This document shows, piece by piece, positions 17,999-26,154 of a stretch of 64,000 nucleotides of DNA (position 1 is the stretch's first letter; each line of letters starts with the position of its first letter). The translations under genes and the position numbers were made by a program. Source of the DNA: Mangrovibacterium lignilyticum. Its GTDB lineage: Bacteria > Bacteroidota > Bacteroidia > Bacteroidales > Prolixibacteraceae. The stretch lies in contig NZ_WKLH01000003.1 in NCBI RefSeq assembly GCF_010882175.1, positions 434,001 to 498,000 of the forward strand, written 5' to 3'. Under the pieces are notes generated by a model that saw nothing but the letters and a program-made list of their open reading frames with translations, did no database searches and was not told the DNA's origin.

Positions 17999-18199
17999 TT
18001 AATCTTTGTTCTTTTCTTTTGAGGTATCCTTTTCGTCTTCATCGTCTTCCGACGAAGCTTTTTTGAATTCTTTCATGCCTTTTCCCAAACCCTTCATAAG
18101 TTCCGGAATTTTACGACCTCCGAACAACAACAGTACAATCACGAGTATGATGATGATCTCTTGTGGACCGAACATGCCCAGAATAATTGATAAAAGCAT
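17999..18199 (-). CDS. tatA: Twin-arginine translocase subunit TatA
   Basis: This 66-residue protein has a short N-terminal membrane helix ending in [12 protein letters not shown], an amphipathic helix ([14 protein letters not shown]) and an acidic, charged tail, which is the TatA/E pattern. TatA oligomers form the pathway for folded proteins carrying RR signals. A plausible Tat substrate, the GH43-like protein at 35702-36793, is encoded in this window. No tatC is nearby. The gene ends at a strong hairpin, and a CAAAATTA sequence (minus-strand -7, TAATTTTG) lies at 18224-18231. Confidence 0.9.
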   Translation of the reverse strand: MLLSIILGMFGPQEIIIILVIVLLLFGGRKIPELMKGLGKGMKEFKKASSEDDEDEKDTSKEKNKD

Positions 18200-18247
18200 A
18201 GTCTATACGTTTAATGGTTTTTACAAAATTAGAAAAATAATTCCTTC

Positions 18248-19582
18248 TTAGTTAAAGAGTTTAATTATATCGTTGGCATTGGCGAAAAGCACCAGCCCCA
18301 ATAAGATAATCATTCCCGTAATTTGCGCATATTCCAGGAATTTCTCTCCCGGTTTTTTACCTGTAATCATTTCAAAAAGCAGGAATGTTACATGGCCACC
18401 GTCCAGTGCCGGAATTGGTAGCAGGTTCATCACCCCTAAAATGATTGACAGAAAAGCTGTCATGTTCCAGAAGGAATACCAATCCCATGCTCCCGGGAAG
18501 ATATTCCCGATAGAGATGAAACCTCCCAGCGATTCGTAGGCCTTTGTTTTGGGTGAAAAGATCAGCTTAAACTGCTTCAGGTAATCTTTGACCGTATTTA
18601 CGCCGCGCTTAATTCCTGCCGGGATCGATTCGGCGAACGTATATTTGATCGTTTTTGTGACCAGATAAGCAGTCGCTTCTTTGTCGAACTCAGGATAAAA
18701 TCCCAGTGTTCCGTCGTCGGCAACAGTAGCCGAGATTGTTTGGGGCTTGTCGTTGCGTACAATTTCAAATGTAACCTCCTGTTCTTTATGATTCCGAAGG
18801 AAACTGGTCAGTTGGTCGTAAAATTCAAAGGTTTGACCATCGACTGATACAAAATGGTCTCCTTTTTCCAGTCCGGCTAAGGCGGCCGGCGAATTCTTGA
18901 GAAGCTTCCGGACAGAGACTGCAAAAGGCATCCGAGGACTCATTTCTACCTTGCCTTTGATCAGCGGTACCAAGTGGTCGTCGGTAATAATGACATCCAT
19001 CTCTTGTCCGTCGCGTAGAACCTGAACGCTATGTGCCTTGTCAAGCACGACAGTTGGAAGGATTTTGTAGAAGTTCTCGATGTACTCGCCATCAACCGAA
19101 AGGATTTTGTCCCCGTTTTTCAACCCGATATCTTCACCGGCTTCATTCACCATAATACCATATTTGGCACTTTCGGTAGGCAGATATTCGGTGCCCCAAG
19201 CGTACAGGATCGCAATGTAAATTACGAAAGCAAGGATGAAGTTCATTAATACTCCACCAATCATGATCAGTAGTCGTTGGTAAGCTTTTTTCGAGCGGAA
19301 TTCCCATGGTTGCGGTTCTTGCGACAGCGCTTCTTTGTCCATCGACTCGTCAATCATCCCCGATATTTTGACATAGCCACCTAAGGGCAACCAGCCAACT
19401 CCGTACTCGGTATCGCCTTTTTTAACTTTAAAAAGTGAGAACCAGGGATCGAAGAAGAGGTAAAATTTTTCAACCCGTGTTTTAAACAGGCGTGCAAAGG
19501 CAAAGTGTCCAAACTCATGTAAAATAACCAAAAGTGAAAGACTTAAGATTAATTGGGCAGCTTTTATCAGTACTTGTTCCAT
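18248..19582 (-). CDS. rseP: Site-2 intramembrane metalloprotease RseP
   Basis: This 444-residue protein has HEFGH in the first membrane helix (zinc site, about residue 22), a PDZ domain (about 205-285) and NLLPIPALDGGH (about 385) supplying the third zinc ligand. This is the complete RseP architecture, slightly longer than E. coli RseP, with a split PDZ-like region after the first loop. It cleaves membrane-embedded anti-sigma factors and signal-peptide remnants. It follows dxr by 6 bp, in the dxr-rseP order that is common in bacteria. Confidence 0.94.
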   Translation of the reverse strand: MEQVLIKAAQLILSLSLLVILHEFGHFAFARLFKTRVEKFYLFFDPWFSLFKVKKGDTEYGVGWLPLGGYVKISGMIDESMDKEALSQEPQPWEFRSKKAYQRLLIMIGGVLMNFILAFVIYIAILYAWGTEYLPTESAKYGIMVNEAGEDIGLKNGDKILSVDGEYIENFYKILPTVVLDKAHSVQVLRDGQEMDVIITDDHLVPLIKGKVEMSPRMPFAVSVRKLLKNSPAALAGLEKGDHFVSVDGQTFEFYDQLTSFLRNHKEQEVTFEIVRNDKPQTISATVADDGTLGFYPEFDKEATAYLVTKTIKYTFAESIPAGIKRGVNTVKDYLKQFKLIFSPKTKAYESLGGFISIGNIFPGAWDWYSFWNMTAFLSIILGVMNLLPIPALDGGHVTFLLFEMITGKKPGEKFLEYAQITGMIILLGLVLFANANDIIKLFN

Positions 19583-19588
19583 TCGTTT

Positions 19589-20761
19589 CTAGTGTGTTTT
19601 TAAACTTCGTTCTTTAATTAATGAAGTTGTTAACAATCGTGTTTCCTTATCGGTTTGAATATAATCACTCAAATCCGGATTTTTTATGAAAGCAACTTTT
19701 TGCATGCTTTCTTCTATGATGTCGGGCATCTCCACAAAACGTATTTTTTCGCGCAGCAAAGCCTGTACCACAACTTCGTTGGCGGCGTTCAGAATACAGG
19801 GCATGTTGCCTGCCTGATCGAGGGCCTCAAAAGCCAGTGCAAGGTTACGAAAAATTTTTGTATCAGGCTTTTCGAATGTCAGGTTTGGGTATTTCATGAA
19901 GTCGAAGCGCTCGAAATCGGAAGGCAATCGCTGCGGGAAATTCATCGCATATTGAATTGGTAGTTTCATATCCGGGAGCCCCATTTGTGCTTTCATTGAG
20001 CCATCGCGGAATTGCACCAGCGAATGGATAATGCTTTGCGGATGAATGACCACATCAATTTGTTCGGGTTTCAGGTCGAATAACCATTTGGCTTCAATTA
20101 CCTCAAAGCCTTTGTTCATCATGCTGGCCGAGTCGATGGTGATTTTCGCTCCCATATCCCAGTTCGGGTGTTTCAATGCGTCGGCTGTGGTCACTTTTTC
20201 AAGTTGCTCCAGACTGAATCCCCGAAACGGTCCTCCCGATGCGGTGAGGTAAATTTTCTCAATCTCGTTCATGTGCTCGCCGGCCAGGCATTGGAAAATA
20301 GCCGAGTGCTCTGAGTCGACCGGAAAAATATTGACCTTGTTTTCGATTGCCTCGCGGGTGATGATTTCTCCGGCAACAACCAGCGTTTCTTTATTCGCCA
20401 AGGCAATGTGTTTCCCGGCGCGAATTGCGTTCAAGGTGGGTAATAGGCCCGAATAGCCGACCATGGCCGTCAGTACCATGTCGATCGAGTCCATCTGTAC
20501 AACTTGTTCCAGCGCATCTTTCCCGGCGTATATTTTAATGTCTTCGCCTGCCAGTGCTTCGCTCAGTACCTTGTAACGACACTCGTTGGCAACCACAACG
20601 GCATTGGGTTTAAATTTGCGGCTTTGTTCAATCAGTAAATCAATATTATTGTTAGCTGTCAGCACTTCAACCTCAAAATGATCGGGGTTTTGTTCGATCA
20701 CGTCGAGTGCCTGGGTACCGATGGAGCCGGTGGATCCAAGTATTGCGATTCTTTTTTTCAT
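19589..20761 (-). CDS. dxr: 1-deoxy-D-xylulose-5-phosphate reductoisomerase
   Basis: This 390-residue protein has an NADPH-binding start ILGSTGSIGTQALDV, the ALANKETLVVAG segment near residue 120, and PVDSEHSAIFQCL near residue 146 with the metal-binding D and E. NKGFEVIEAKWLF lies near residue 216. It catalyses the committed step of the MEP isoprenoid pathway, feeding the undecaprenyl carrier that UppP recycles. It lies 9 bp after the M23 peptidase gene and 6 bp before rseP, so these three are one operon. Confidence 0.96.
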   Translation of the reverse strand: MKKRIAILGSTGSIGTQALDVIEQNPDHFEVEVLTANNNIDLLIEQSRKFKPNAVVVANECRYKVLSEALAGEDIKIYAGKDALEQVVQMDSIDMVLTAMVGYSGLLPTLNAIRAGKHIALANKETLVVAGEIITREAIENKVNIFPVDSEHSAIFQCLAGEHMNEIEKIYLTASGGPFRGFSLEQLEKVTTADALKHPNWDMGAKITIDSASMMNKGFEVIEAKWLFDLKPEQIDVVIHPQSIIHSLVQFRDGSMKAQMGLPDMKLPIQYAMNFPQRLPSDFERFDFMKYPNLTFEKPDTKIFRNLALAFEALDQAGNMPCILNAANEVVVQALLREKIRFVEMPDIIEESMQKVAFIKNPDLSDYIQTDKETRLLTTSLIKERSLKTH

Positions 20762-20770
20762 TGATCAGGC

Positions 20771-21634
20771 TTAAAAGTCTATATATTCTTGTGGGTTTAG
20801 TGGGATTCCTTTGTACCAAAGTTCGAGGTGCAGATGGGGCCCGGTCGACAATTCACCGGTGTTTCCCATGAAGGCGATCGCTTCGCCTGCTTTCACAATA
20901 TCGCCAACTTTTTTCAAAAGTTCCGAGTTGTGCTTGTATACCGAAATAAGGTTGTTGGGGTGTTGAATGTATATGGCATAGCCGGTTTCAACAGTCCATC
21001 CGGCGAAAACTACGGTACCGTCTAATACCGCCGAGATACGGGCGTTGGGTAAACCAACAACATCTACCGCAAAATGATTGATATCTTCGTTGAATCCTTC
21101 AGTGACCATTCCTTTTATCGGACGAAAGAAATGAATATTGGCCAGACTGCTTGAGCTGTTCTCCTGGTCGGCAATCGATAAATCTAATTGTTCCTCCAAA
21201 AGGTGTTGTTCAAAGATCGAGTCGTGGTTATAGCTTTGCATATTTAGTTCGGCCGGTTTGAAAACCGTGTCGATATTCGAAATCTCATTCTCCGGTACTT
21301 CACCGTTCAAAAGGGTTTTTATGGTTTGGAAGTAGTTGTCGCGAAGGGTTAGCTGTGCCTCCAGTGAATCGACCATGATGGCATTTTTTACCATCAGTTC
21401 ACGTACATTGCCCGAGGGATAGCCCGGGATCAGCTCTTTGACCGGCGTTAGTGCAATGATCAGCACAGTGATGAAAATCAGGAAAAAACCACCCAGGCTC
21501 AGAATCAGGAGAACATTGATGCGGGTTAGCCGGGCACTCCATACTGTTTGGAAGGACGTATCATTATAAATGATGAGCCGGTACCGGTTTTTAAGTTTCT
21601 CAAGAATTTTCTTTTTTTTCTTTGTTTCTTTCAT
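20771..21634 (-). CDS. M23 family membrane-anchored metallopeptidase
   Basis: This is a 287-residue protein from the ATG at 21634. An upstream TTG at 21655 is possible but has no support. A lysine-rich cytoplasmic start is followed by one membrane helix (about 38-60), a coiled or linker region, and a C-terminal M23/LytM domain (about 180-287). HFAVD and HLHLE provide the three histidines and aspartate expected of an active zinc endopeptidase. Such enzymes cut peptidoglycan cross-bridges or activate amidases. It heads the dxr-rseP operon. A TAATTTTG -7-like element on the minus strand lies at 21653-21660. Confidence 0.88.
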   Translation of the reverse strand: MKETKKKKKILEKLKNRYRLIIYNDTSFQTVWSARLTRINVLLILSLGGFFLIFITVLIIALTPVKELIPGYPSGNVRELMVKNAIMVDSLEAQLTLRDNYFQTIKTLLNGEVPENEISNIDTVFKPAELNMQSYNHDSIFEQHLLEEQLDLSIADQENSSSSLANIHFFRPIKGMVTEGFNEDINHFAVDVVGLPNARISAVLDGTVVFAGWTVETGYAIYIQHPNNLISVYKHNSELLKKVGDIVKAGEAIAFMGNTGELSTGPHLHLELWYKGIPLNPQEYIDF

Positions 21635-21747
21635 GCTCCTGAATTGGATGGGCAAAATTAGCCAAATTAGGCATATAGCCCGCTTGGAGTGGCTGAAATT
21701 AATACTTTTTAACGCCAGAAGAAAATAAAAAAATATGCAGGCGGGAT

Positions 21748-21777
21748 TTGGATATTGAAAAACTTGTTCTATATTTG
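21748..21777 (+). promoter_or_regulatory. Consensus Bacteroidota promoter for tRNA-fMet
   Basis: TTG at 21748-21750, a 19-bp spacer and TATATTTG at 21770-21777 exactly fit the -33/-7 consensus. The tRNA starts 66 bp beyond. Confidence 0.85.
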
Positions 21778-21843
21778 CATCCGCATTCAGGAAGTGAAAT
21801 ACCTGATACGTTCAAAAAAAGACTAAAAATATTCAAAATATAT

Positions 21844-21916
<73 letters not shown>

Positions 21917-22050
21917 CTTCAATCCGCTGTAAGGCACGTATCACGTGAGTTGCAGCGGATTTTCACTTTTAAGGTGCGCACAAACTGCGCACAATACATT
22001 TCGGTAAATTTCCTCCGGGCTAAAACCTTAATTCCACGTTTTCATTATAC

Positions 22051-22058
22051 TATCTTTG
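22051..22058 (+). promoter_or_regulatory. Candidate -7 element for the GDCCVxC gene
   Basis: TATCTTTG fits TAnnTTTG and lies 38 bp before the ATG. The -33 position (TTA, 22028-22030, 20-bp spacer) has one mismatch to TTG. Confidence 0.5.
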
Positions 22059-22096
22059 ACGGATATTAGGCGTTATTGAAAATATTAAATTGAGTG

Positions 22097-22330
22097 ATGG
22101 AATCCTTCGACTTTCAAGATTTAAAACCAATTATACTTAGATCTGTCATAACATGCCCGAAGTGTGGTTTTCAGAGAGAAGAAATGATGCCCGAAACAGC
22201 GTGCAGTTTTTTTTATGAATGCACCAATTGCAACGCAATTTTGAAGCCAAAACCGGGTGATTGTTGTGTGTATTGTTCATACGGTTCGGTGCCATGTCCA
22301 CCAATTCAACAGGGTAACAGTTGTTCTTAG
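22097..22330 (+). CDS. GDCCVxC-domain small cysteine-rich protein
   Basis: This 77-residue protein starts at the ATG at 22097 (a GTG directly upstream would add one residue). It contains CPKCGFQ, CTNC and the family signature GDCCVYCSYGSVPCPP, with nine or more cysteines. This matches the NCBI family called GDCCVxC domain-containing (seleno)protein, some members of which use selenocysteine. Here all positions are ordinary Cys codons. The CxxC pairs suggest metal or zinc binding. The function is unknown, and heavy-metal handling has been guessed for relatives. It has its own promoter and no operon partner. Confidence 0.7.
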   Translation: MESFDFQDLKPIILRSVITCPKCGFQREEMMPETACSFFYECTNCNAILKPKPGDCCVYCSYGSVPCPPIQQGNSCS

Positions 22331-22561
22331 TTGCCGTTTAGAGAGGCGTGAAAAGTGGCTTGTTTTTAAAGGATTTGGTATTGCCGTCGTCGAATAAATG
22401 ACAACGTTCTATGAGGTTAAATAAATTGACCTTCCCCCGATACATCATCAGAATAAAGGCCGAAAAAGAATCCATTTCTGTTTTAAGACGGGATGTTTTT
22501 GCATATCAGCCGCTGCCCACAGGTTTGGACCCGGACTAATACATCCTATGCGCAAAAAAAA

Positions 22562-22584
22562 AGACCACCCATACCGGGCAGTCT
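22562..22584 (-). terminator. Terminator after the nitroreductase gene
   Basis: AGACCACCC (22562-22570) pairs with GGGCAGTCT (22576-22584) including two GU pairs. On the minus strand a run of T follows (A run at 22554-22562). Confidence 0.8.
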
Positions 22585-22607
22585 TTCATATCTTGCTTGT
22601 CGAATAA

Positions 22608-23237
22608 TTAATATTCAATCACAAATTCTTCTTTGGGGTTACGAACTTTCTTCATGGGTGCCAACCAGTCTTCGTTGTCGCGGTAACCGATCGGTAGCAT
22701 CGTAACACTTTTCAGCCCCTTCGATTTTAAATCAAGCAGCTCGTCCAACTCTTCAGTGGTAAAGCCTTCTACCGGCGTACAGTCAACTTTAAGCTCTGCT
22801 GCCTGCGCAATGGCCAACCCGAAGGCAATGTAAGCCTGTCGGGCAGTGTGTACAAAATTTTCTTCGGCTGTTTGGGGGAGGTAAGCGGCTTTCAGTTTGT
22901 CGGTGTACGAGCCAAAACGGCCGCGAGGCAAGCCACGCTCGTCGGTGGTGTAGTCGTAAATTTTGTCGATGCGCTCTTCAGTATAGCGGTCCCAGGCAGC
23001 AAATACCAGCACGTGTGAGGCTTCGGCCATAATTTCCTGTCCCCAGGCAATGGGTACCATTTTTTCTTTCAATTCCTGGTTCGAAACAACAATTACCCGG
23101 AACTGTTGCAAACCCGATGAGGTTGGTGCCAGGCGGGCAGCTTCAACAATCTTATCGACATCTTCCTGCGCTACTTTGCGCGTTGGGTCGTACTTCTTCG
23201 TGGCGTAACGCCAGTTTAAATTTTCCAGTAATGACAT
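22608..23237 (-). CDS. NAD(P)H-dependent nitroreductase family protein
   Basis: This 209-residue protein begins NLNWRYATKKYDPTRKV and contains RLAPTSSGLQQFRVIVV (FMN phosphate-binding region) and GFTTEELDELL/MLPIGYRDNEDWLAP near the C-terminus, typical of NfsB-like FMN nitroreductases. It reduces quinones and nitro compounds with NAD(P)H. It lies 39 bp downstream of ohrR on the same strand and ends at a strong terminator, so it is probably co-transcribed with and controlled by OhrR. The physiological substrate is unknown. Confidence 0.88.
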   Translation of the reverse strand: MSLLENLNWRYATKKYDPTRKVAQEDVDKIVEAARLAPTSSGLQQFRVIVVSNQELKEKMVPIAWGQEIMAEASHVLVFAAWDRYTEERIDKIYDYTTDERGLPRGRFGSYTDKLKAAYLPQTAEENFVHTARQAYIAFGLAIAQAAELKVDCTPVEGFTTEELDELLDLKSKGLKSVTMLPIGYRDNEDWLAPMKKVRNPKEEFVIEY

Positions 23238-23276
23238 GTTCTGTTTTCTTTTTTATTGTTCTTGTAATTAATAGAC

Positions 23277-23711
23277 TCAGTTTTTGCACGACTTCTTATG
23301 CAGAATTTTCAGAATCACTTCTTTGAGTTCCAATAGTTCTTCAGCCGTTACGTTCATGGCTTCCATCACGTTTTGCGGCAGCTGCGCCGCTTTGGTTTTC
23401 AATTCCCGGCCGGCATCGGTCAGGTTAATTTCGACCACCCGCTCGTCGCTCGGCCTGCGGTTGCGAATCAGGAGCCCTTTGGCCTCGAGCCGTTTCAGCA
23501 GGGGAGTTAAGGTGCCGCTGTCGAGCTGCAACTTACAACCAATCTGGTTAACGCACTGCGGTTCTTCTTCCCACAAGGTCATCAGCACCAGATATTGCGG
23601 GTAGGTAATGTCCAGTTCGTCCAGAAACGGGCGGTACCTGCTGATGATCTCCCGCGATAAGGTGTAAACGGGAAAGCAAACCTGGTTTTCTAATTTCAAT
23701 CGGTCGTCCAT
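23277..23711 (-). CDS. OhrR-like MarR-family redox regulator
   Basis: This is a 144-residue protein from the ATG at 23711. The frame stays open far upstream, but only through the 21-bp repeat array, and a promoter lies just upstream of this ATG, so the longer start is rejected. The N-terminus NQVCFPVYTLSREI has a cysteine at residue 12 in the position of the OhrR peroxide-sensing Cys. The winged helix follows (QLDSGTLTPLLKRLEAKGLL), with the DERVVEI wing. Another cysteine near the C-terminus (KKSCKN) could be a resolving partner, as in two-Cys OhrR proteins. It likely represses its own gene and the nitroreductase. Confidence 0.8.
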   Translation of the reverse strand: MDDRLKLENQVCFPVYTLSREIISRYRPFLDELDITYPQYLVLMTLWEEEPQCVNQIGCKLQLDSGTLTPLLKRLEAKGLLIRNRRPSDERVVEINLTDAGRELKTKAAQLPQNVMEAMNVTAEELLELKEVILKILHKKSCKN

Positions 23712-23729
23712 GACTTTATTTTGATGCAG

Positions 23730-23762
23730 CAAATATAGGTTGAAAATAAATTGTGCGCAATT
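23730..23762 (-). promoter_or_regulatory. ohrR promoter with overlapping palindromic operator
   Basis: On the minus strand TTG (23758-23760), a 20-bp spacer and TATATTTG (23730-23737) form a consensus promoter. AATTG-TGCG-CAATT (23749-23762) is a perfect 5-bp inverted repeat covering the -33 box, a sensible site for autorepression by a MarR dimer. AT-rich AATT-containing operators are known for OhrR in other bacteria. Confidence 0.6.
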
Positions 23763-23803
23763 GAATGGCGTAACATTTAAAGATAAGGTAACAAAACGGA
23801 TGT

Positions 23804-24139
23804 CGATGTCCGGTATTGGAGCGGCGAACGGTTGGGGGAGCGCAGCGAACTGCCGGGTGAAGGTTTCGACGTCCCGGGGTACGACGGCGACCTGCCGGGA
23901 AGTCGTGGCGATGAGCAAAGGTTGAATGGCGAACCAGCCGGGCGATCCGGCGGACAAACAGGATTGTGGTTCGATGTTCGAGGGCAAGCTTTCGATGTTC
24001 CGGGTTGAGCTTTCGATGACCCAGGCTAAGGCTGCGATGTTCGGGGGTGAGGTTTCGATGCTCGGGGTAGAGGCGGCGATGTGGTCGACTGCCCCCGCGA
24101 TGTTGGCCGTTAAGTTTGCGTATGGTGCCGGTTAGCGGG
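23804..24139. repeat. Sixteen-unit array with an exact 21-bp period
   Basis: A CGA(T/A) core recurs at 23804 and then every 21 bp through 24119 (16 positions, none shifted). The approximate consensus is CGATGTTC-SGGGKTGAGGTT. Units at 23972, 23993, 24035 and 24056 are closest to it and the outer units are heavily diverged. Because 21 is divisible by three, several frames are open and show heptapeptide-like repeats on both strands. None has a convincing start or ribosome site. It occupies the whole gap between the terminator at 24146-24181 and the ohrR promoter. Confidence 0.85.
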
Positions 24140-24145
24140 TGAAAA

Positions 24146-24181
24146 TAAAAAGGCCACTCCCTCACGGAAGCGGCCTTTTTC
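24146..24181 (-). terminator. Terminator after the 236-residue helical protein gene (bidirectional)
   Basis: AAAAAGGCC... pairs with GGCCTTTTT around CACTCCCTCACGGAAGC, giving T runs on both strands. Confidence 0.75.
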
Positions 24182-24220
24182 CTTTAAAACCAATCGATGT
24201 ACCAAGTGATGTTTCTGTTT

Positions 24221-24931
24221 TTATTCCGGAACTTCTTCCGTTTTTGTCACGGGATTATTCATGTTGGCGACCACCCGGCTAAAGGTAAACTGGGCAGCCA
24301 GCAAGGGTTTGTCTTCGTAATACTGAGCCGCAATTTTACAAATGCCGATGATCTCGTCGTAAATGGCATTCAGTTCGGCCAGGGCTTCTTCGGTTATTTC
24401 CTGGCTGGTTTGTTTCAGACTTTCCTGGTTTACATTGGCCTGTTCCATTTGTGCGGCATAGCCAATGATGGTTTCAATGAGTACCGGGTTGGTTCCTTTG
24501 CCGGCGATTTCGGTTTTCAGCTCGTCGGTCATTCCTTTATCGAAAGCGTACAGCAGTTGAATTAGTGCTTCCTGATCGTCGTTTTGTACAGCTGCCCAGT
24601 TGGCCTGATAGCCCAGTGTTTGCAATATTTCGGCGGCATTGGGCTTAAAGTCGACCTCGATCTGCGTTTTCAGAAACGAGAGTGCCTTTTGTGCCGGTTG
24701 TTTGATCGATTCGAGCAGATGTGTTGCCTGGCGTTGCTGTGCTTTCTTGTCGAGCCCCAGGTACTTGTTAATGGCACTGGTAATCCGGGTTTCAACGGCG
24801 GTTGCAAACAAATCGGTCCAGTTTGTACGAATAAGCGAGAGCTCGGCCAGGTTTGTTCTGAAACTTATAAGAATGGTTTTGGACGCCATGAGCATATCGA
24901 CGTCTTTGTTATGATAATTTCGGGTTGCCAT
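24221..24931 (-). CDS. Hypothetical helical protein
   Basis: This 236-residue protein has no signal peptide or membrane segment. It is rich in Ala, Leu, Glu and Gln, with predicted helices throughout. Stretches such as LDKKAQQRQATHLLESIKQ and EITEEALAELNAIYDEIIG suggest a helical bundle. I do not recognise a family. It is preceded by about 400 bp of non-coding DNA and ends at a strong terminator, so it is probably monocistronic. The neighbours are redox genes, but nothing in the sequence ties it to that role. Confidence 0.6.
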   Translation of the reverse strand: MATRNYHNKDVDMLMASKTILISFRTNLAELSLIRTNWTDLFATAVETRITSAINKYLGLDKKAQQRQATHLLESIKQPAQKALSFLKTQIEVDFKPNAAEILQTLGYQANWAAVQNDDQEALIQLLYAFDKGMTDELKTEIAGKGTNPVLIETIIGYAAQMEQANVNQESLKQTSQEITEEALAELNAIYDEIIGICKIAAQYYEDKPLLAAQFTFSRVVANMNNPVTKTEEVPE

Positions 24932-25350
24932 AATTTATTAGCTTAAAGGGTGAAGGTTTTTTTTTGAATTAGAAAAAGTTACGATAAATAAGCATGGTGA
25001 TCTTGTTGAAAGTTTATGTTGCTCAGCACCTGTTGCTTGTATGGCCTGTTTTTGGCATTCGTTGGGTGCTTTTTGGGTCGGCAATTCCTGTTGCTGCCCG
25101 AAATTTGAGAACATTTGTGCGGAATCGCCGGGCTGCGTCGGTTTTTAGTGAACCTGATTGCCCGGTCGGTGTTTCATTTTTGTAATTCCCTTGGTTCGGC
25201 GGACTTCAGGCGGGCACCATATCTTAAGCTATGGATTGTAGAAACATGCTGGTTACGCCGAATAAAACTCACCTGGTTATCCGAAATAAATGCGTACCAC
25301 GCATGGTCGTGATCCGAAAGTTCGTAGGTAAACAATTCAACATGATAATA
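24932..25350. other. Non-coding divergent region
   Basis: This stretch separates the helical protein gene (minus) from the peroxiredoxin-like gene (plus). Short open frames here lack ribosome sites and known motifs. Several CCTGTT and TTGGG words occur around 25028-25092 but without the regular spacing of the two arrays. No clear TAnnTTTG promoter was found. Confidence 0.4.
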
Positions 25351-26070
25351 ATGAAACAATTCTTTTTTACACCTTTCTTTTTCACTATGCTAATAGTAAC
25401 AGTTATGGGACAGACAGCTCCGAAGGGAAGCCTTCAGGAAGCATTGGATGGCCGGAAAGCCGAATTTGAAAAAAAAGCGCCTGAGCAATTGAAAGCGATT
25501 TACGCCGATGGACTTGCCTCGGTTGAGCATAGCGGGATTTTGGAAACCGCTAAGCATGTTGGAGATGAGGCGCCGAACTTCACCCTGACCAACGCGGTGG
25601 GCGAAAAGGTGTCGCTGAAGGATTACCTGGCGAAAGGGCCGGTTGTGCTAACCTGGTATCGCGGCGGTTGGTGCCCGTACTGTAACCTCACATTGCACCG
25701 CTTGCAGGAGGAGTTGCCCAACTTCAAAGCTGAAGGGGCGAACCTGCTGGCCTTAACTCCGGAGCTGCCCGACAAGTCGATCTCGACGACCGAAAAACAT
25801 GCATTGGAGTTTGAAGTGCTGAGCGATGTTGGCAATGTGGTTGCCCGCGACTACGGCATTGTTTTTAAGTTGACCGATGGGGTTGCCGAAAGTTACCAGA
25901 AAGCCTTCGACCTGCATACTTATAACGGTGACGACAGCGACGAGCTGCCGCTGGCTGCTACCTATGTGATCGATACCGAGGGTACCATTCGCTATGCCTT
26001 TCTGGATGCTGATTACCGTAACCGGGCCGAACCGGCCGACATTATTGAGGCTTTGCAAAAGTTGAAGTAA
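25351..26070 (+). CDS. Exported peroxiredoxin-like (AhpC/TSA) protein
   Basis: This is a 239-residue protein from the ATG at 25351. An ATG at 25342 would add three residues, and the frame extends further upstream only through non-coding sequence. An N-terminal signal peptide ends near VTVMGQ. The thioredoxin-like domain (about 70-235) has VGDEAPNFTLTN and TWYRGGWCPYCN, a CxxC at the peroxidatic position of the peroxiredoxin-like branch. It probably reduces peroxides or acts as a thiol oxidoreductase in the periplasm. It converges on the FMN reductase gene across a shared terminator. Confidence 0.82.
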   Translation: MKQFFFTPFFFTMLIVTVMGQTAPKGSLQEALDGRKAEFEKKAPEQLKAIYADGLASVEHSGILETAKHVGDEAPNFTLTNAVGEKVSLKDYLAKGPVVLTWYRGGWCPYCNLTLHRLQEELPNFKAEGANLLALTPELPDKSISTTEKHALEFEVLSDVGNVVARDYGIVFKLTDGVAESYQKAFDLHTYNGDDSDELPLAATYVIDTEGTIRYAFLDADYRNRAEPADIIEALQKLK

Positions 26071-26095
26071 ACGCTGAGGCCGAGTTATAAAATGC

Positions 26096-26131
26096 AAAGA
26101 AGCTGTCCCGATCATTCGGGGCAGCTTCTTT
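26096..26131. terminator. Bidirectional terminator between convergent redox genes
   Basis: A 16-bp stem (26096-26111 with 26116-26131) with one GU pair and a TCAT loop, ending in CTTCTTT on either strand, serves both the peroxiredoxin-like gene and the FMN reductase gene. Confidence 0.85.
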
Positions 26132-26154
26132 GGTAATATCTGATTGCTGAAATC

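Noticed and set aside
22331-22607. Possible gene in the gap after the GDCCVxC gene
   Set aside because: Only a 70-residue frame running antisense into the nitroreductase gene is open; it has no motif. The gap holds just the nitroreductase terminator.
23712-23987. N-terminal extension of the ohrR product
   Set aside because: It is translated from the ohrR promoter and repeat array. The MarR/OhrR family starts at the ATG at 23711.
23716-24165. 149-residue minus-strand frame with heptapeptide-like EHRxL repeats across the 21-bp array
   Set aside because: Any frame through an exact 21-bp array repeats every seven residues. At least two other frames are also open, the start lies inside a terminator hairpin, and no ribosome site is seen.
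25021-25100. A third phased array based on CCTGTT words
   Set aside because: Spacings are irregular (for example 16 bp between the first two), so it does not meet the pattern of the other arrays.
24994-25341. Short plus-strand ORFs and an N-terminal extension of the peroxiredoxin-like protein
   Set aside because: No signal peptide would be exposed by the longer start. The sequence before 25342 looks non-coding.
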